The notes: generated by a model not told the origin, from the sequence alone. DNA of 64,000 nucleotides from Acidobacteriia bacterium AH_259_A11_L15 (GCA_027717655.1 JALLOH010000003.1:16821-80820); one strand, 5' to 3'. Shown: positions 1 to 9,908, counted from the first letter of the stretch. Numbers and translations are program-made.

Positions 1-399
1 AGATTTCGCTGATTGAAAGGTACATGCTGGCGAGTTGAACAGGGAGGCCAAAGCAGCTGCGTTCTGGGTGAATCAAAGGATTCGCTTTTGGTACAGACCA
101 GTTTCCCCACCCGTCGGATGAGGCCGAGGAACAAAAGCTCTAAGTCCTAACGTTCGCTGGGCCTGAAAGTCACGTGGTCTGCTCAGTGTTTGGACGCGAC
201 GGCAGAGTGGGGCACCCCTGCGCGTCCTCTGGAGGTTTCTAATCACGAATCGGGCACCGGCGTAGTCATTTTTGGGCTGCCCGGCGAATCCATGTCCGCT
301 CGACGACAAAGCGCGCAACTCTCTCTTGCCTAGCATCAATCCTAGTGGTTTAGTCGAAGAGAGTTAGGTGTGCTTAACCGCATAAGTTTTGTATTGGCC

Positions 400-1335
400 C
401 TACGCCCCTTCGTACCGACTAACGCTAAAAACGACATAGTTGTACGGGATTAGCCGCTTGTTGTCATCTTTGTTCACAACCTGTCCACTAGCTGGGTTGT
501 AAAGCCACTCGCTCCAGTCCCACACGGTTTCTAGAGTCTCGGGAATTTGCACGGCGAGGTAGGCACCTTCGGCAAGCCGGGCACGCGTTGGAATGGTGCT
601 GAAATCGAGGCCCATGTAGAAATCCTGCACTGGCACATTCCTATGACGTACCGCGATGCTTTTGGTCAGACCCAGTGCCATCTGAGAAAGAGGAGCGATG
701 GCTGGCTGCACGGTGGAAGCTAATCTAAGTCCAGCCTTGAAAACATCCGACTCAAGAAAACCCAAGAAAGCTTCGTCTTCATCGTTCTTTACGTTCACGG
801 TAAAGCACTTGAATGCCACGCCTTCAACACCAACATTCAGTCCCAAGAAGATGGGATAGCCGATGATGGCGGCCTGCTCGCCCTCCCGTACGCGGTAGGT
901 GGCGTTGAAGTGCAGATGCTCGATATTCTTACCTACCTGATTCTGGGCATAGAAGTCGAAAAGCACCCGATGAGTACCACCACCTGGATAAGTTGCCACG
1001 CGAAAGCGATCAAGTGTGATTCTGATGCGGCTACTCTTGAGTACAGGGTCGGGCGGGATGTTGCCAGCGTGCTGGATAAGCAGCGGACCACCACTAGGTC
1101 GGGAGGGGGCGATATAACCAAATGCGTGGGCTGTGTGTCGCCATGGCTTGTCTCCGAAGGGCCACAGTCTCTCAAGCCACCCGAATGTTTCTGGACCGCG
1201 CCTCAACTCGCGTTGGGCGGCCTCCAGGGTCGCTGCTGCATCATCTTCACCCAATTCGCGCAGTTTGGCCGCCGCTCTCGCTGGCGGCCATTTGCCCACC
1301 ACAGGCAGGTCATCGAACCAAGTGGATGCGGTCAT
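400..1335 (-). CDS. Uncharacterised 311-aa protein, downstream partner of the CHAT/STAND protein
   Basis: ORF with ATG and upstream GGAGT; 57 bp downstream of the CHAT-STAND gene on the same strand; no family recognised. Confidence 0.75.
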   Translation of the reverse strand: MTASTWFDDLPVVGKWPPARAAAKLRELGEDDAAATLEAAQRELRRGPETFGWLERLWPFGDKPWRHTAHAFGYIAPSRPSGGPLLIQHAGNIPPDPVLKSSRIRITLDRFRVATYPGGGTHRVLFDFYAQNQVGKNIEHLHFNATYRVREGEQAAIIGYPIFLGLNVGVEGVAFKCFTVNVKNDEDEAFLGFLESDVFKAGLRLASTVQPAIAPLSQMALGLTKSIAVRHRNVPVQDFYMGLDFSTIPTRARLAEGAYLAVQIPETLETVWDWSEWLYNPASGQVVNKDDNKRLIPYNYVVFSVSRYEGA

Positions 1336-1392
1336 ATGGTCAGACTCCTTCCTTTTTCAGCGAGCCCTGAATCCATTTAATATCCATTGAAT

Positions 1393-4300
1393 TCATTGAA
1401 GTCTTTTAATCCACTTGACCAACTTCTTCGTCTGTTGCATCTCCTTCTCCGCGAGTGGGCCGTAGGCTTGATAGTTGCGCAAGGCGGCGTTGGCGAACTC
1501 CAGAGCATCTGCGTACATGCCTGCGTTCGTTAGCGCGACCGCGAAATTGCGGCGTTCTTTGGCTGCCTCATAGAAATCCCCCTCCGATTCAAAATGGCGA
1601 ATTGCCTCGCTACAGTGAGTCAAGGCGCGTCCCGGGTTACCCATATCGTAGTATACATGGGCGAGCCCACTGTGAACCCTCGCCAAATCAGGCGCTGCGT
1701 TTGGAGGGATGAGTTCAAGCGCCCGCCAGTAGAATTGTACAGCGGCGTTAAGGTGACGGCGCAGCTCTTCCTCTGGCTTTTTGGTTGCCTGAGCTTCTTT
1801 GAAGCGTTCATGGGCCACAAGCCCAAGATGACGCAACGATGTAGCACGTCCCCCTTGGTGGCGCTCCTCCCAAAGTTCCAAACTACGCCGATACCAGTAT
1901 TCGGCCTTCGCAAGGTCACGGAGGGCAGGAAGGCCGTATACGTGCCCAAGATTCAATGCGGCGAAGGCCTCGGCGATGCGGTCGCCAATGCGTTGGTGCA
2001 AAGCTACGGCTTCCTCGTGAGGCGCAACACACTCGGCTTTGCCCTGTTCGCGCTGAATGTAGCCCAACTGTGCCAGCGAGACCGCTAGCGTCCGAATGCA
2101 GCTACGCTGGTGTGCATCCAGTGCTTCGGGCGGCACGGCAAGCGCTGAGGCAGCGGATTGGCGTTCCCATGCCACGCGGAGGTTTTGCAAGCGCTCTGCC
2201 TCCTTCCACTGCCGCATTTGACGGGCGAGATCCATACGCCATTCGGTGACGAGGCCCCAGTCCTCCTCCCGCCCGGGCAGCGCGCCGTCCGTGGCCGGCT
2301 CGACGAAGTCCGGCACAATCTCATTTACGAGCCGCGCCCACTCCACTCGGCGTCCGGCTTGAGAGTAGAGTCCGCGCAAGCCCTGCATCGTACTCGTCAA
2401 GGCATTCCACCAGCCATGTGTGCGGGCAAGCCGCCGGGCATACAGGAAGTTTTCTTCCTCGATAGTCAGCACGTTAATGATCTTAGGGTCGCCACCTTCG
2501 TTCTGAGCGAAACAGTAGTCCCCAAACCAGCCGACCATTTCGACATAAGCCCTCTCCGCCTGCTCTCGACGATCCGCATAGTGTTGCTCGAACAGACGGC
2601 GGAGAAACCAAGGTAGCGCTGGGTGGATGCTGTAGTAGTCGCCGATGGCAGTGAGCAGGCCGATTTCCGCCGCGCGGTCGAGCAAGGCCCTAGCCGCTTC
2701 GCGCGTCAGGCCGCACACCTCGGGCAGACACCAGCCTTTTTCGGGTACTCCCATCGCTCGCAGCGCACCTGCATGCACAAAGCCCTGAAAAAGGTGCAAC
2801 AGAGCCAGCTGCTTGCGCTCGGCTTCGCTGAAAGCATGCTTAAAGCCGTAACTCAATGACGCACCCAAAGACTTCGAGCGTCCTTCACCGGCTTCATCCT
2901 CAAATGCGGCTTCGCCAGCGCGCAGTTTGGAGACGAAGCCTTCTATTTGCTCTCTGGTCCTCAGTCCATCGCGCAGCGCCTGGTCGACCACCACCGTCAT
3001 TGTCAGCGGGTTGCCTCGTGTGAATTGGAGCAGCGGTCGCCAGTCTTCCAAGTCGGTTAGTAGCCGGCGATGCTTCTCTGCCAGTGCCTTCGCCAACTGC
3101 ACACGTTCCTGCATCGGCATGGGCGGCACGATGATGCGCGCAGGCAGGTTACCCAGCCAAGCGCGTTCGTCACGCCGCGAGGTCAACAGGAATTTGGCTC
3201 GCGTCTTCCTCGCCGCACGCAAAAACTCGGCTAACTCCTGTTGCTCGGCTACGCACCACGCTGAAGACACGCCGGCCGGGAAGCCCGCTACCGTCTCAAC
3301 GTTGTCCCAAATCCAGAGCACTGGGACTTGCTGCAGCACCCGGAGTGCCACATCTCGCCGCTGATCCTCACTCAACGCGAGCCAGTGAATGCCCGTCTGC
3401 TCTAGCATCCTACGAAACACTTGCTCAATTGCATCCACTACGCGCGCCAGCGGCTTGTACAGCTCGAACGAGGTGAACAGCACCGGTCCATCCACGCCGC
3501 CCGTCAGCGTGTACCAGCGTGCAAACTCGGCGGCCGTGGCTGTCTTGCCGCTCCCTGCGAAGGCGTGCAGAAGGACTATGCTGTGCGTGTCGAAGGCGCG
3601 GTCGACGGCCAACAAGGTTTCATCTCGGCCGAAGAAGCCCACGTCTGGGGGCTTCGGCAGGTTGGCGTCAAGCTTCCCACGCGCCGGCGCGGTATCAGCG
3701 GGGTGCAGGGTGATGGTGAATTTCTCGCCTTTGGGTGACTTAGGGAAGAGCGCAACCGGCGCAGATTCGTACACGACCGGCACGAGCCAATCTTGCAAGG
3801 AGCGCGGAGCGTAAGCGATCTCGCGCAGCGGTTGGTCGTGCAATTGCTTGCGGCCTAGCGTCACGGCCTCGCCGAGAGTTTGGCCCTGCGTGAGCGCGGC
3901 GTACAGGTCGAGCACGAACTGCGCGGCGGTGACGACGTAGACGTTGTAGCGCATGGCTACTACGCCAGCAACGCCCGTGTCCATCACCTCATGGGCTAGC
4001 GAGCCATAGGCGCGCACTTGGCCGTGTGGGTCGTCCTCTTCTTCCTTGAGCGGAGCCTCAGGCGCGTCGGCGTGGGCGGAACGGCAGGCATTGAGCACCA
4101 GCACCGGCACGCCCATCTCGACCAACAGTTTGCCGAGCTTGTGGCCGCCCACTAACTCGACATTATCCGGCAGCTTGGGATTTTCAAACGCCAAATAGCC
4201 ATGCGCCCCTTTCCGTAGGGTGGATGGCAACAATGGACTAAACCTTTTGACTATTTCCTCTAGTTTGTCCGGCTTGGCTACTTCCGCGTACAGCCCATGC

Positions 4301-4995
4301 CCGTCAAAATGGACGACGCGATACGGCTCACCCTTGGCTTTGGCTGCGCGCAGGGCCCGACCCAACTGCTCGAACGTGGGCGGGCGCAGCACGTCCAGTT
4401 GGAAGGCATCCCGGGCGGTCGCACTCAGCCCCTTGATGAGGCGGCTGGCGACCGAGCGAAACGGCACATCCTCGCGTCCGCCAGGGCGACAGACCACCAA
4501 TAGGATGCGGATGGGGCCGGACCTAGTCGGGGGGAGGTGCAGGCGTTGCGCGGTTTGGTGATGAGCGCGCACAAAGGCGCGGGCTTGCAGGACTAGCGGC
4601 ATATCGGTCGTCGGATCGCGAATCAGTTCCCATGGGATGGTTGCTGCTCCCCGTACATCAGTGAAAATTTCAACGCGGGTGTCTTTCAGGGAACCACGGA
4701 GCATGGCCCACAGATCGCGGACGTCGTTGTTGGCCTGAAACACGGCCTTGAAGAGTTCTGTTCCAATCTCGGCCATGCGGTTCTCAATACGCGCCGCGAT
4801 CTTGGGCATGGGGTCTAGCGGGTTTTGCAGGTAGTCTTCAAGGTACCAGCGTAAGTCCTCTTGCTCTTGCGCGGTGAGTCTGAAGTGAAAGCGGGCAGTG
4901 GCGGCGTGGCCAGGCGGCCCAACGCCTTCGAGCACGACTTCGACGCGGTGTTGGTTATGCACCTCAGAGGCTTGCGTGAGGCGAAGGATTAACAT
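1393..4995 (-). CDS. CHAT (caspase-like) protease - STAND/NB-ARC NTPase - TPR protein
   Basis: CHAT dyad motifs VVHFDGHG and VLVLNACRSA; P-loop LHAFAGSGKTATAAEF with downstream VPVLWIWDNVE; C-terminal TPR-like repeats. Start placed at MLILRLTQ (4995) rather than the ORF-track start 5076. Confidence 0.88.
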   Translation of the reverse strand: MLILRLTQASEVHNQHRVEVVLEGVGPPGHAATARFHFRLTAQEQEDLRWYLEDYLQNPLDPMPKIAARIENRMAEIGTELFKAVFQANNDVRDLWAMLRGSLKDTRVEIFTDVRGAATIPWELIRDPTTDMPLVLQARAFVRAHHQTAQRLHLPPTRSGPIRILLVVCRPGGREDVPFRSVASRLIKGLSATARDAFQLDVLRPPTFEQLGRALRAAKAKGEPYRVVHFDGHGLYAEVAKPDKLEEIVKRFSPLLPSTLRKGAHGYLAFENPKLPDNVELVGGHKLGKLLVEMGVPVLVLNACRSAHADAPEAPLKEEEDDPHGQVRAYGSLAHEVMDTGVAGVVAMRYNVYVVTAAQFVLDLYAALTQGQTLGEAVTLGRKQLHDQPLREIAYAPRSLQDWLVPVVYESAPVALFPKSPKGEKFTITLHPADTAPARGKLDANLPKPPDVGFFGRDETLLAVDRAFDTHSIVLLHAFAGSGKTATAAEFARWYTLTGGVDGPVLFTSFELYKPLARVVDAIEQVFRRMLEQTGIHWLALSEDQRRDVALRVLQQVPVLWIWDNVETVAGFPAGVSSAWCVAEQQELAEFLRAARKTRAKFLLTSRRDERAWLGNLPARIIVPPMPMQERVQLAKALAEKHRRLLTDLEDWRPLLQFTRGNPLTMTVVVDQALRDGLRTREQIEGFVSKLRAGEAAFEDEAGEGRSKSLGASLSYGFKHAFSEAERKQLALLHLFQGFVHAGALRAMGVPEKGWCLPEVCGLTREAARALLDRAAEIGLLTAIGDYYSIHPALPWFLRRLFEQHYADRREQAERAYVEMVGWFGDYCFAQNEGGDPKIINVLTIEEENFLYARRLARTHGWWNALTSTMQGLRGLYSQAGRRVEWARLVNEIVPDFVEPATDGALPGREEDWGLVTEWRMDLARQMRQWKEAERLQNLRVAWERQSAASALAVPPEALDAHQRSCIRTLAVSLAQLGYIQREQGKAECVAPHEEAVALHQRIGDRIAEAFAALNLGHVYGLPALRDLAKAEYWYRRSLELWEERHQGGRATSLRHLGLVAHERFKEAQATKKPEEELRRHLNAAVQFYWRALELIPPNAAPDLARVHSGLAHVYYDMGNPGRALTHCSEAIRHFESEGDFYEAAKERRNFAVALTNAGMYADALEFANAALRNYQAYGPLAEKEMQQTKKLVKWIKRLQ

Positions 4996-5670
4996 CGGGA
5001 TCCCAAAAATAGTTTTGTGTAGAAAAACCTGGGCCCAAATATTCCTTTTTGTCTCGAACCAACTACAGCTTAGCACGTCGGTGACTTCCCTGCTAGCGTT
5101 GCTGTTTTCAGAGACTCTTCAAACGACGTTTCCATAGTGTTTCCAAACATAGCTTTCAATACAGGCAGCGACGAGCCGGAGGCCGGCCTGACACCAAGCG
5201 GATTCGGAGGCGTCGGCAGAAAACTTTTCACCTGCATAACCAGCAGCCTGCAAACCTGACCTTTAAGTCTATTCTGTCCTGATGTGACGATAATTGGAGG
5301 TACGTTGCGTGCTTGCGAAGAGAAGTAGACACTCCGGCGACGAAATGCTTGCTAGTGTGCGCAGACACATAAATGAGAGCTCCAGCTCGCTAAGTGCTTT
5401 CAGGAAGACCTACCTTCAGGAGCTGGATGGCTGCGTGCCAGCGGAGTTTGTTGGCGACGACCTACTTTACTCAATCAAGGAAAAGTATGAAGGATCATCG
5501 AACGAATTCGAGTTCCTTTTCCACGATTGCTCTCGCGGGCAGGCCGTGAAGCTTGACCCGCCATCCCCTGTGGGCCTTTGTCAGCAGAATCAGAACCTCG
5601 CGGTCCCTCTTCCTGTAGAAGCAGACAATTCTCTCACCCTGGACTTCATCTCCGAGGCTGCTCAAAACAG

Positions 5671-6006
5671 TCATCGAATCCGACCTTCCTTGACCAGATC
5701 TTTCACGATAGAGATTACGAGACCTATGTCAAGTCGCAGAGCATCTGCGATGTCGCTCGGATAGCATTTGCGGTTCTTCTTGAGATAGTCGAGTATCTCC
5801 TGCTTTGCCTTCTTCTTCGAGACATTACGCAGTTCTATGACCTCGACGGCCTGCAGCTTCTCCCGTATCGCCTGTCTCACGAAATCGGCCGTGTTCATGT
5901 AAAACCCTTTGTCTACAAGTCGTTCGATCTCCTCGATCTCCTTGGGACTCAATCTGGTGGAAATCTGGTCTCTTTCCCTTTGGTTGAGCTGGGGCACTCT
6001 TGTCAC
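5671..6006 (-). CDS. Ribbon-helix-helix (CopG-like) + winged-helix regulator
   Basis: N-term RLSPKEIEEIERLVDKGFYMNTADFVRQAIREKL (RHH), C-term KQEILDYLKKNRKCYPSDIADALRLDIGLVISIVKDLVKEGRIR (wHTH); GTG start. Confidence 0.75.
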   Translation of the reverse strand: MTRVPQLNQRERDQISTRLSPKEIEEIERLVDKGFYMNTADFVRQAIREKLQAVEVIELRNVSKKKAKQEILDYLKKNRKCYPSDIADALRLDIGLVISIVKDLVKEGRIR

Positions 6007-6102
6007 CCAATGGTTTTTATGGGTAACAAACTACTTAAGCGTTTCTATGCGTGAGAAAATGTGGTCGTTTGACAAAGACGGGTGGGCTTTGCCTATCGAC
6101 GC

Positions 6103-6879
6103 TCACTCAAGCCTCGTCCACTCATACCAGCCTGCAATGCCGAGCTCTTTTGCCCAGGCATCTGCCACTCTTATGTCGTTTACATAACCTCTGTCTGTTT
6201 CTGCCATATATGAGTCCAGCTTCTCGCCTATCTCGGCAAAACCTTCTTCGCGGTAGGGCGCAATGAGTCCCGGCTCGTTCAGCAGCTTGCTTGTAGCCTT
6301 GGCCAAGACGTAGTTCATGCTGTTTGTCTTTTTGTAGATTGAGGGAGGCGTCCACTTCTCGATCTCCGGGTCAAGACATTTGATTGATGTGGCATAGAGC
6401 TCACGCAGGGCAGAAGCCTGAATGTCTCTGAGCGGCTCGAAGTTGTTATGAATCCAGGCCTCTATCCTGCAATCTGCTGGGGTGTTCGTCAGCTGACGGA
6501 CGAGGCCTGAGCACAAGCACTCAAGAAATTCCTTCATTCTACGGTTGGAGACATAGTTCTTCAGTTTCCAAGTTTCTCCATGCAGTTGCCTAATGGCTTT
6601 TCTGAGAGTTTCTGGATTCGTCGCAGGCACAAGACGGTCTTCTGGCCTAGCAGAGAAAAAGCGGTAGATGTGCCCGCATTCATGCGCGACAAGGTAGTCC
6701 AGGTATCTTGCATGGGCTGGATGATAAGCAATTAGGCAGACCTTTTCTCCCTTTCTTGGATACCGGGTAGCACTCCACACCTGCAGAGTGGGGTCGCTTT
6801 CGAGGATAATCGGGAACCCACTGACCGATGAGGCTAGCTCGACCACATTACTACCTCTCTGCGAAGTAGCTCGCGACAT
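6103..6879 (-). CDS. Zincin-like metallopeptidase-fold protein
   Basis: VAHECGHIYRF motif (HExxH variant HECGH); start moved to internal ATG MSRATSQRG based on the upstream TATA-like element. Confidence 0.6.
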   Translation of the reverse strand: MSRATSQRGSNVVELASSVSGFPIILESDPTLQVWSATRYPRKGEKVCLIAYHPAHARYLDYLVAHECGHIYRFFSARPEDRLVPATNPETLRKAIRQLHGETWKLKNYVSNRRMKEFLECLCSGLVRQLTNTPADCRIEAWIHNNFEPLRDIQASALRELYATSIKCLDPEIEKWTPPSIYKKTNSMNYVLAKATSKLLNEPGLIAPYREEGFAEIGEKLDSYMAETDRGYVNDIRVADAWAKELGIAGWYEWTRLE

Positions 6880-6977
6880 TCTTTGCTTTTCTGTCTCAAG
6901 CCATAAAAAGCTTGCGCGTGTGCAATGCCACACTTGCAAGTGAAGCGGACCGCTCATTTTTAAGTTGAAGCGAGGAA

Positions 6978-7018
6978 GGGTTACGTAATGGAACCGTAAT
7001 GCGTGAAAGGAATAACCC
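6978..7018. promoter_or_regulatory. Inverted GGGTTA/TAACCC flanking a direct repeat CGTAATG x2 (11-bp period) upstream of orc1/cdc6
   Basis: GGGTTA 6978-6983, CGTAATG 6984-6990 and 6995-7001, TAACCC 7013-7018. Confidence 0.45.
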
Positions 7019-7067
7019 GCACCATGACCGTGTCAGATTTTAATTGCTCTTAATCATGACCAAGAAA

Positions 7068-8105
7068 ATGAATGAACGATCACTCATCGCGAACGCTTCT
7101 GCTTTCGCCCAAGCCTATATCCCGTCGATCTTCGTTGCGAGACAGCCCGAGATTACAAGACTTCGCAGTTACCTCGCTCCACTTGTTCGCAAGCAACCGA
7201 TCAAGAACATTTGGATTCATGGCCCATCTGGGGCAGGCAAGACTTGCGTAGCCAAATTCCTCCTCAACGAATTGGAGGAACAGCATCAGATCAAGGGAGT
7301 CTACGTCAATTGCTGGGAGACCGAGACCTTCTTCTCCATTTTGGACAAGGTGGTCCGGGACTTTCGCATCCTCGGAGCAGAGCGCCTGAGCACTGTGTAC
7401 AAGATGGAAAGGCTTGAGAACTATTTGCAAAGCAAGCCGTTGCTTATCGTCCTGGATGAGCTCGACAAGCCGTCGCCCAAAGAAAGAGATTCGATTATCT
7501 ACAACCTGTGCGGGATACCGAGCGTGACCCTCATTTGCATCTGCAACAGCCGCTACTTCTACTACATTCTCGACAGCAGAGTGAGGTCCCGACTGGATGC
7601 CGTGCTGCTGGAGTTCAAGCCCTACGCCCTTGAAGACGTTCAAGAAATCCTGCGGCAGAGAGCGGAATTAGGGTTGAAGCCTGAAGCAGCGAAACAGGCC
7701 GTTCTACGGAAGGTAGCCCGGCTCGCCAACGGGGATGCCAGAATTGCCATCCAGACCTTGCGACATGCGGCAAGCTACGCCGATGTGTATGCCGGCGACC
7801 GAATCCAAGCTGATCATGTCAAGAGCGGCCACAGCATCGCGCGAAACGCCAAGAAGAAGTATGTTCTCGGCAAACTGTCTGACCACCACCAGCTCATCTA
7901 CGGAATCATCCAGGACTTCGGCGAGGTCAGGTCAGGTGAGCTCTGGAAAGAATATCTGCTGCGCTGCAAGCAGGCCGGAATGCCATCGGCCGCGCCTCGA
8001 ACCTTTTCGCTCTACATCAAAAAGCTGGAAGAAGTCGATCTAGTTACGAGCGCAAGGGCCCTCGGTATCAAGGGAAATGTGCGGGTGTTCAGGGTTCGGA
8101 GATAA
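7068..8105 (+). CDS. Orc1/Cdc6-family (archaeal-type) replication initiator AAA+ ATPase with C-terminal winged helix
   Basis: Walker A GPSGAGKTCVAKFLL, Walker B LLIVLDELDK, sensor-1 region TLICICNSRYF, sensor-2 region NGDARIAIQTLRHA, and Cdc6_C-type wH LSDHHQLIYGIIQDFGEVRSGELWKEYLLRCKQAGMPSAAPRTFSLYIKKLEEVDLV. Alternative starts 7044/7056. Confidence 0.85.
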   Translation: MNERSLIANASAFAQAYIPSIFVARQPEITRLRSYLAPLVRKQPIKNIWIHGPSGAGKTCVAKFLLNELEEQHQIKGVYVNCWETETFFSILDKVVRDFRILGAERLSTVYKMERLENYLQSKPLLIVLDELDKPSPKERDSIIYNLCGIPSVTLICICNSRYFYYILDSRVRSRLDAVLLEFKPYALEDVQEILRQRAELGLKPEAAKQAVLRKVARLANGDARIAIQTLRHAASYADVYAGDRIQADHVKSGHSIARNAKKKYVLGKLSDHHQLIYGIIQDFGEVRSGELWKEYLLRCKQAGMPSAAPRTFSLYIKKLEEVDLVTSARALGIKGNVRVFRVRR

Positions 8106-8190
8106 GGCAGAAAGGTGATGAAGTACGGCCAGCATTTCCCGTCTTCTGGGCAAGGTCCACTGCTCCGATGCAGCCAAGTTCATACGCAGA

Positions 8191-9879
8191 TTGCCCGACG
8201 AGTGTATCGATTTTGTAATGACCTCTCCGCCCTACTGGGGGCTTCGAGATTACTGTGTGGAAGGTCAGATTGGGCTCGAAAAACATCCGCACGAATACAT
8301 TGAAAAACTTGCAAATATCTTTCATGACCTGAAGCGTGTTCTGAAACCGCACGGCTCCTTATATCTCAATCTTGGAGACACCTATTGCAGCACCAAAGGC
8401 ACATGTGTCAATGCAGGAGGTGGGCAAAGTTCTATACGACAATCTGCGTACACACGGCTGGCTGGAAACAAGAATCCCAATCGCATGCTCAAGCCAGACG
8501 GTCAGTGGCTTCAGCCCAAGCAACTACTGATGATTCCCGCGCGGGTAGCCATTGCCTTGCAAGAGAATGGCTGGATATTAAGGAACGACATCATCTGGTA
8601 CAAGCCGAACGGCCTTCCCAGCAGCGTCAAGGATCGCCTTGCAAACAAGTATGAGCATGTCTTTCACTTCGTCAAAAGCCGTACGTACTACTATGACCTG
8701 GACGCCATCCGAGTACCTCACAAACGAGGAACTCCGAGAGCAGAATACGATTTCGAGCGCATGATGAAAGGCGGTGAGCGCTTTAACGGAAAATGGGGCA
8801 AGGCTGGTACCCAGAAGGCATTCGTCGCTGGAAACGTTCTTGGCAAAAAGCCTGGCGATGTTGTTCTTTCTAGAGACAAGACGGCGGCCCTCAGGAAAAT
8901 CAACTCGATGCGAAATCCGCCTGAGCCGACTGAACCCGACGCTTTTCATCCTCTTGGGAAGAATCCAGGGGATTTCATAGAACTTGAGGGCAGCACGTAC
9001 CCAGACATAGACAACCCTGAGTATTGCTACCGATCAGCGCCTAGGAAGCGCAGTGAGCGGAAGCAGAACGCGGAAGCGGCTAACAGTTCTGCATGCTCGA
9101 ATGCAGACATCTCTTGGACAATCAACGTAAACGGCAAGAATAGGGGAGGAATCTATCGCAGCGATGAAGAAGAGTTAGGCTTTTGGAAACAGGTCGTACT
9201 GGAGGAGTACGCAAAGGCTGGCAAAGCTGGCGGTAAAAGATTCTCAGGCAAGCACCAGGCTCTTGATGAGCGGTCTCCCTTGTTCAGAATAGCTCTGAAC
9301 AGCGGCCAGATGAGGAATAGCGTCTATTACATAATTGACACCCTGAATGTGTCTCGCGGTTTGAAGCAAAAGCTCAAAAACTGGTGGCATGACCATAGCG
9401 GCCATTGCCTTGGGTCAAACCCTGGTGACTTCTGGAGGATAACTACGAAGCCTTTTCCAAAGGCGCATTTTGCTGTTTATCCAGAAGAGCTCTGCATTAG
9501 GCCGATCCTTTCATCCTGCCCGCGCTTGGCCTGTAGGGAATGCAGTAAACCTCCGCACATACTACGTTCGCATGTCGGCAGGAACCAAGGCGATTGGAGA
9601 ACTGAGGCAAGAAGAAAGGGCCTGCCAGTGGACACAGTGGTAGCACATCTAGGAGGTGGGCATACAGGGCTTTCCCCAGGCTACCGTGAGAGGCACGTAG
9701 TAGGTTGGAAGGATTGCGGTTGCAATGCCGGTGTTGAGCCCGGGATTGTCTTCGACCCGTTTGCAGGAACAGGCACAACCCTTTTGGTTGCGAAGAAGCT
9801 GGGGCGTAGATGGCTTGGATGTGAGCTAAATCCCAAATTCGTGAAAATGGCAAATCAGCGAATCAGTAACAACTACTAG
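8191..9879 (+). CDS. Beta-class (N4-cytosine/N6-adenine) DNA methyltransferase
   Basis: TSPPYWGLRDY catalytic motif; C-terminal FDPFAGTGTTLLVAKKLGRRWLGCELNPKF SAM motif. The frame is open upstream to 8122 (SISRLLGKVHCSDAAKFIRR) without an ATG. Confidence 0.88.
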   Translation: MPDECIDFVMTSPPYWGLRDYCVEGQIGLEKHPHEYIEKLANIFHDLKRVLKPHGSLYLNLGDTYCSTKGTCVNAGGGQSSIRQSAYTRLAGNKNPNRMLKPDGQWLQPKQLLMIPARVAIALQENGWILRNDIIWYKPNGLPSSVKDRLANKYEHVFHFVKSRTYYYDLDAIRVPHKRGTPRAEYDFERMMKGGERFNGKWGKAGTQKAFVAGNVLGKKPGDVVLSRDKTAALRKINSMRNPPEPTEPDAFHPLGKNPGDFIELEGSTYPDIDNPEYCYRSAPRKRSERKQNAEAANSSACSNADISWTINVNGKNRGGIYRSDEEELGFWKQVVLEEYAKAGKAGGKRFSGKHQALDERSPLFRIALNSGQMRNSVYYIIDTLNVSRGLKQKLKNWWHDHSGHCLGSNPGDFWRITTKPFPKAHFAVYPEELCIRPILSSCPRLACRECSKPPHILRSHVGRNQGDWRTEARRKGLPVDTVVAHLGGGHTGLSPGYRERHVVGWKDCGCNAGVEPGIVFDPFAGTGTTLLVAKKLGRRWLGCELNPKFVKMANQRISNNY

Positions 9880-9908
9880 CTCGTCCCGCCTAGGACTATT
9901 GAATCAGC

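Noticed and set aside
2158-4561. Several plus-strand ORFs of 80-150 aa under the CHAT-STAND gene
   Set aside because: Overlap a long, well-supported minus-strand coding sequence; antisense artefacts.
5294-5764. 156-aa ORF between the CHAT and RHH genes
   Set aside because: The 3' half is antisense to the RHH gene; the first ~90 codons look protein-like but no motif or clear start was found.
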